From: JAGQIB01 sp041393395
Lineage (GTDB): Bacteria > ARS69
Assembly (NCBI GenBank): GCA_041393395.1
Contig: JAWKKG010000002.1
Span: 558,001 to 622,000, forward strand
Reading direction: 5' to 3'
Length of the DNA stretch: 64,000 nucleotides
Of the stretch, positions 60,369 through 64,000 are shown piece by piece. The stretch's first letter is position 1. Each line of letters begins with the position of its first letter. A program made the translations under genes and the position numbers. Below the pieces are notes generated by a model, which saw only the letters and a program-made list of their open reading frames with translations, had not been told where the DNA came from and ran no database searches.

Positions 60369-61811
60369 ATGCGCCTGCCTGTCCGCCTTCGGATTCTCGC
60401 CCCGACCGCATGGGCGGTGGCTCTGGCCCTGTTGCCCGCGTGCGGCGGAGAACGCTCTTCCTCGAGCGATTCCGCGGCCGAGGCGCCGCCGCCGTCCGTG
60501 GCACCCGAGCTCGGCGTCGATCCCGCCACCGTCACGACGCGGGCACCGGCGGTGAATCGGCTCTTGATCCTGGCACTGGACGGGGCCACCTGGGATCTCC
60601 TCGACCCGGTGCTCGAGAGGGGCGGGGCGCCCACGATGGCCGGGCTGATCGACCGTGGGGTCCGCGCGGAGCTCATCACGCTGGAGCCGACCGTGTCGCC
60701 GGCGATCTGGACGACGATCGCGACGGGCTTCCTTCCCGATCAGCACGGCATCCTCGGCTTCGACGGCGTTCCCGGCGCGACGATGACGACGCTGCCGAAC
60801 GCGCGCATGCGCAAAAAGAAGACGTTCTGGAACATCCTGTCCGACTTCGGGGTGACGACGGGCACGCTCGGGTGGTGGGCCTCCTGGCCGGCCGATCCGC
60901 TGTGCGACGGGAGCTTCCTGGTCAGCGACCGCGTCCCGTATACGCGCATGGAGGCGTCGATCGGCCGGGGCGCGCTCGACGACGACGACGTGTTCCCGCC
61001 GTCGCTGCTCGACACGCTCGCGCCGCTGGTGGAGAAGCCGAACGACCTGTCGCCCGCCGTGGCGCGCGACTGGCTCGGCATGGATAGCGAGGAGCGCCAG
61101 CGTTTCCTGCTCGACCCGGAGTACCGGATGGGTCGCTTCCTGCCGGAGTTCAAGTTCGCGTACCAGTCGGATCTGTCCACGCGAAAGATGGCGGTGGCCG
61201 CCTTCGACCGGCTCCCGGTGCAGGTCCTCTCCGTGTACTTCACCGGCATCGACACGGTGAGTCATCTGTTCTGGCACTTCACGTTTCCCGAGCAGTTCCC
61301 GAACCAGCCGGTCCCCGCCGCGGAGGCCGCTCGCTACGGCGCGGTGATCCCCAAGTACTACGAGCAGGTGGATCGCTGGCTCGGTGAGATCCTGACGGCG
61401 CTCGGCGATGACACCACGGTGCTGATCGTGAGCGATCACGGCTTCGGCGGCACCGGGAACCTGCCGTGGTCCGGCGGCCACGGAAGGCTGACTCCCGGCG
61501 CGCCGATCGCGCCGCGTGGTCTGCTCGTACTCTCCGGGCCGGGCATCGTGGACGGTCCCGTACGGCTCGATCGCGCGCACGTGCTCGACGTCGCGCCGAC
61601 GATCCTCCGCCTGATGGGATTGCCCGAGGCCGACGACATGGTCGGGCGGCCGCTCGAGAGCGCGCTGGTACCCGCGGCGCGGGAGGAGCTGCCGAACGTC
61701 GCGTCGTTCGAGGTCATCGGTCACCTGCGCCGCCCGCCGCCGCCCCGGGTCGATCCCAGCGGCGACGCCGAGCGCATGGAGCGCCTGCGGGCGCTCGGCT
61801 ACATTCGATAG
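60369..61811 (+). CDS. Type I phosphodiesterase/nucleotide pyrophosphatase-like lipoprotein (alkaline phosphatase superfamily)
   Basis: 480 aa. The signal ends in the lipobox LPAC (about 22-25) and a Ser/Ala-rich linker follows. The catalytic domain begins LLILALDGATWDLLDP (metal-binding Asp), with the nucleophile region PTVSPAIWTTIATGFLPDQHG (Thr in TVSPAIWTT), then FTGIDTVSHLFWH and VSDHGFGG for the second metal. This is the PF01663/alkaline-phosphatase-like fold. It should hydrolyse or transfer a phospho group outside the cytoplasm; in glycan systems related enzymes add or remove phosphoethanolamine. It precedes the glycosyltransferase gene by 18 nt and is likely co-transcribed with it. 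Confidence 0.83.
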   Translation: MRLPVRLRILAPTAWAVALALLPACGGERSSSSDSAAEAPPPSVAPELGVDPATVTTRAPAVNRLLILALDGATWDLLDPVLERGGAPTMAGLIDRGVRAELITLEPTVSPAIWTTIATGFLPDQHGILGFDGVPGATMTTLPNARMRKKKTFWNILSDFGVTTGTLGWWASWPADPLCDGSFLVSDRVPYTRMEASIGRGALDDDDVFPPSLLDTLAPLVEKPNDLSPAVARDWLGMDSEERQRFLLDPEYRMGRFLPEFKFAYQSDLSTRKMAVAAFDRLPVQVLSVYFTGIDTVSHLFWHFTFPEQFPNQPVPAAEAARYGAVIPKYYEQVDRWLGEILTALGDDTTVLIVSDHGFGGTGNLPWSGGHGRLTPGAPIAPRGLLVLSGPGIVDGPVRLDRAHVLDVAPTILRLMGLPEADDMVGRPLESALVPAAREELPNVASFEVIGHLRRPPPPRVDPSGDAERMERLRALGYIR

Positions 61812-61829
61812 TTCCGAGGAGATGCCGCG

Positions 61830-64000
61830 TTGAACCGTCACCGCAATCTGCTGATCCTGATTCTGATCCTCGCGGCCGGCCTCGCGCTGCGTCTCGGGTA
61901 CCTGCAGGAACGTCGCAGCGCGCCGGACTTCACCCAGCCCGTCGCCGATGCGGCGCTCCACGACTACTGGGCGCGTGGTCTCGCGACCGGCGACTGGACG
62001 CCGCCGGCGGGGGAGCAGGATCCGGAGATCTCGAGCGTCCCGTTCCTGCGACCGCCGGGATACCCGTACGTTCTGGCCGCGGTGTATCGCCTGGCGGGAA
62101 CGGGCCCCGTGGCCTCGCGGGTCTTCCAGATCGCGCTCGGCCTCCTCAACGTCGTGCTCGTGTTCGCGCTCGGTCGGGCGCTGTTCCGGCCGTCGGTGGG
62201 GTTGATCGCGGCCGCGTTCGCCGCACTGCACTGGAGCGGGATCTACTGGGAGAGCGAGCTGCAGGCCGTCACGCTGGCGCGCACGCTCGTGCTCGGCTCC
62301 TTGCTCGCGCTCCACTTCGCGACGCACCGGCGCCGGATGCTCCCCGTGATCATCGCCGGTCTCCTGCTCGGTCTCCTGGCGCTCGTGCGCCCGAACGGTC
62401 TGCTGCTGTTGCCGGTGGCGGCCGTCGCGCTGTTCTGGCTGGACCGCCACCCCGTCCGCGGTCTCGTGCTCCTGGTGGCCGCCGCGGTCGCAATCGCACC
62501 CGCGACGATCCGCAACTGGCGCGTCGCGCACGATCCCGTGCTGATCTCCGCCAACGGGGCCGTCAATCTCTGGATCGGGAATCACGACGGGGCCGACGGC
62601 GTGAGCGCCGAGCTGCCCGAGCTCGAGCAACTCACCGGGCGGACGGGCTGGAGCTGGTTCTCGTACCGGGAGGTCGTGGCGGGCGTGGCGGCACGCGAGG
62701 GAAGGGAGATGAGCTACTCGGACGTGTCGCACTACTTCTCGCTGCGCGCGCGGGAATGGATCTCCACGCATCCGGGCGAGTTCCTGCGATTGAGCGGCAA
62801 GCGCCTCCTGTACCTGCTCGGCCCCGACGAGATCTCGAACAACAAGGCCATCCGGTTCGAGAAGGCGTCGAGTCGCTATCTCGCGCCGTCGCCGGGCTTC
62901 GCGCTGCCGTTTGCGCTCGCGCTGGTGGGCGTGTTCCTGGTCGGGGCGGACGTGCGCCGGCGGGGATGGGCCCGCCCGAGCGACGCGGCGCTCGAGAATC
63001 CCGCGGCGGCGTGGCTGGTGGGCTTGTTCTTCCTCGTGTGGATCGGTTCGTTCGTACCGTTCCTCGCCGCGTCGAGATTCCGGGCTCCGGTCGAGCCGCT
63101 GCTGTTCCTGTTCGCCGCGTTCGCGGTGGCCCGAGTGGCGGACGCGGTGCGACGTCGCGAGTGGGGCGTCGCGGGCGGGCTGGTCGCGGCGGCGCTCGCG
63201 CTGTTCTTCCTGACGACGCGCTCGGTCTACGACTCCGCGGTGGACGAGGCGTGGTGGCACACCGACCGCGGGCTTGCGCTGCAGCGCGCGGGGCGGACGG
63301 ACGAGGCCGAGGTCGAGTTGAAGGCGGCGATCGCCGCGAATCCGGGATACGTCGACGCGCACGTTGCGCTCGGCGAGCTGTACGAGCAGCTCGACCGGAA
63401 GGACGAGGCCATCGCGCACTACGCGGCGGTGTTGCAGCAGAGGCCGGACAAGTCCTCGCTGATGATGAAGACCGCGGTGCTGCTGAACGCGCGCGGCCGC
63501 TACCAGGAGGCCGTGCCGTACCTGCGCACGCTGGTCCAGATCAGCGACTCCCCGGAGACCCGGTTCGAGTACGGACGTGCGCTCACCGAGGTCGGTCGCT
63601 ACGACGAGGGAATCGAGCAGTTCCGAGCGGCGATCGCGGCGCAGCCGGAGCAGCCGCAGGCCTTCACGAACCTCGGGATCGCGCAGGCGAAGCTCGGCCA
63701 GACGAGCGACGCGATCGAGTCGTTCCGCGAGGCGATCTATCTCGATCCGTACGGGAAGGAAGCGTACTTCCACCTCGGCAACGCGCTGCAGGCGGCGAAG
63801 CAGTACGACGAAGCGAAGGCAGCGTTCGAGGAGGCCGCGCGCATCGGTCTCACCTGGGTCGATCCCCGGGTCCACCGGGGGAATCTCGCGAACGAGCTCG
63901 GGGAGTACGAGGATGCAGTGCAGTGGTACGAGCAGGCGATCCGGCTCAACCCGACCCACGTCGTCGCTCGCTACAACATGTCGGCCGCACTTGCGAATCT
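61830..64000 (+). CDS. GT-C glycosyltransferase (family 39-like) with C-terminal TPRs (partial, runs off window)
   Basis: At least 723 aa; the 3' end lies outside the window. The TTG at 61830 has GAGGAG about 8 nt upstream. Residues about 5-25 and a series of segments to about 460 form roughly ten membrane helices. The first luminal loop has DYWARGLATGDW and FLRPPGYPYVLA, as in dolichyl-phosphate-mannose mannosyltransferase-like (PMT/ArnT) proteins that use lipid-linked sugars. From about 475 to the end there are at least six TPR units (RTDEAEVELKAAIAANPG, TSDAIESFREAIYLDPYG). This domain pair is known in O-glycosyltransferases of several phyla. With the phosphodiesterase-like lipoprotein it may modify exported proteins or glycans. 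Confidence 0.85.
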   Translation, partial: MNRHRNLLILILILAAGLALRLGYLQERRSAPDFTQPVADAALHDYWARGLATGDWTPPAGEQDPEISSVPFLRPPGYPYVLAAVYRLAGTGPVASRVFQIALGLLNVVLVFALGRALFRPSVGLIAAAFAALHWSGIYWESELQAVTLARTLVLGSLLALHFATHRRRMLPVIIAGLLLGLLALVRPNGLLLLPVAAVALFWLDRHPVRGLVLLVAAAVAIAPATIRNWRVAHDPVLISANGAVNLWIGNHDGADGVSAELPELEQLTGRTGWSWFSYREVVAGVAAREGREMSYSDVSHYFSLRAREWISTHPGEFLRLSGKRLLYLLGPDEISNNKAIRFEKASSRYLAPSPGFALPFALALVGVFLVGADVRRRGWARPSDAALENPAAAWLVGLFFLVWIGSFVPFLAASRFRAPVEPLLFLFAAFAVARVADAVRRREWGVAGGLVAAALALFFLTTRSVYDSAVDEAWWHTDRGLALQRAGRTDEAEVELKAAIAANPGYVDAHVALGELYEQLDRKDEAIAHYAAVLQQRPDKSSLMMKTAVLLNARGRYQEAVPYLRTLVQISDSPETRFEYGRALTEVGRYDEGIEQFRAAIAAQPEQPQAFTNLGIAQAKLGQTSDAIESFREAIYLDPYGKEAYFHLGNALQAAKQYDEAKAAFEEAARIGLTWVDPRVHRGNLANELGEYEDAVQWYEQAIRLNPTHVVARYNMSAALAN

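Noticed and set aside
60276..63959. A 1227-codon open frame on the minus strand
   Set aside because: Shadow of the phosphodiesterase and glycosyltransferase genes, which have motifs, signal peptides and membrane segments.
1..64000. CRISPR arrays, tRNA/rRNA genes, insertion sequences, prophage
   Set aside because: Looked for repeats with spacers, tRNA T-arm-like sequences, transposase motifs and phage genes; nothing credible was found.

Overview
The window is strongly GC-rich chromosomal DNA from a bacterium with an outer membrane. It is densely coded on both strands and uses TTG and GTG starts freely behind good Shine-Dalgarno sites. Secreted proteins with FlgD-like C-terminal Ig domains, FG-GAP/ASPIC-UnbV (CRTAC1) proteins, Bacteroidetes-style peptide leaders and TPR-rich lipoproteins point to the FCB group, perhaps a candidate phylum such as Eisenbacteria. 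That placement is inference; there is no rRNA or other marker here. I see no tRNA, CRISPR, IS element or prophage.

Layout. 1-6922 (minus): a complete reductive pyrimidine degradation operon, from uracil/thymine to an acyl-CoA. 7055-9158: a 51-53 aa Cys-rich RiPP-like precursor peptide divergent from a PGM1-type ATP-grasp peptide ligase. 9210-14588 (minus): a small DUF6982-like protein, a patatin, and a heterodimeric ABC exporter behind a leader peptide and a four-segment transcription attenuator. 14705-18609 (minus): a translationally coupled ANL ligase / SDR / acyl carrier protein / membrane-acyltransferase fusion operon. 18781-21826: DEAD-box helicase, GNAT acetyltransferase, gluzincin peptidase. 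21998-27899: polyphosphate module (ppk1 facing ppx, sixA-like and CYTH-CHAD genes). 28041-43652: glycogen branching enzyme, two secreted proteins, then an unusual cluster of four ATP-grasp enzymes, glycogen synthase, an S51-like peptidase, two alpha/beta hydrolases and a His-repeat periplasmic protein. 43699-48065 (minus): TPR-CHAT protease gene overlapping an ankyrin-repeat gene. 48126-64000: secreted sugar-dehydrogenase-like protein, MOP-superfamily transporter, VCBS/CRTAC1 proteins, TPR lipoprotein, a pair of abundant-looking secreted paralogues, a phosphodiesterase-family lipoprotein and a GT-C glycosyltransferase with TPRs that runs off the window.

The points most likely to be new are: (1) the precursor peptide plus PGM1-type ligase; (2) the ATP-grasp/hydrolase cluster next to glycogen genes; (3) a short C-terminal motif, W-x-x-[LIM]-K-x-x-[YH]-R at the very end, shared by four secreted proteins that lack FlgD-like tails; (4) a ribosome-controlled attenuator in front of a drug-exporter-like ABC pair; and (5) probable ATC initiation codons and leaderless promoters.
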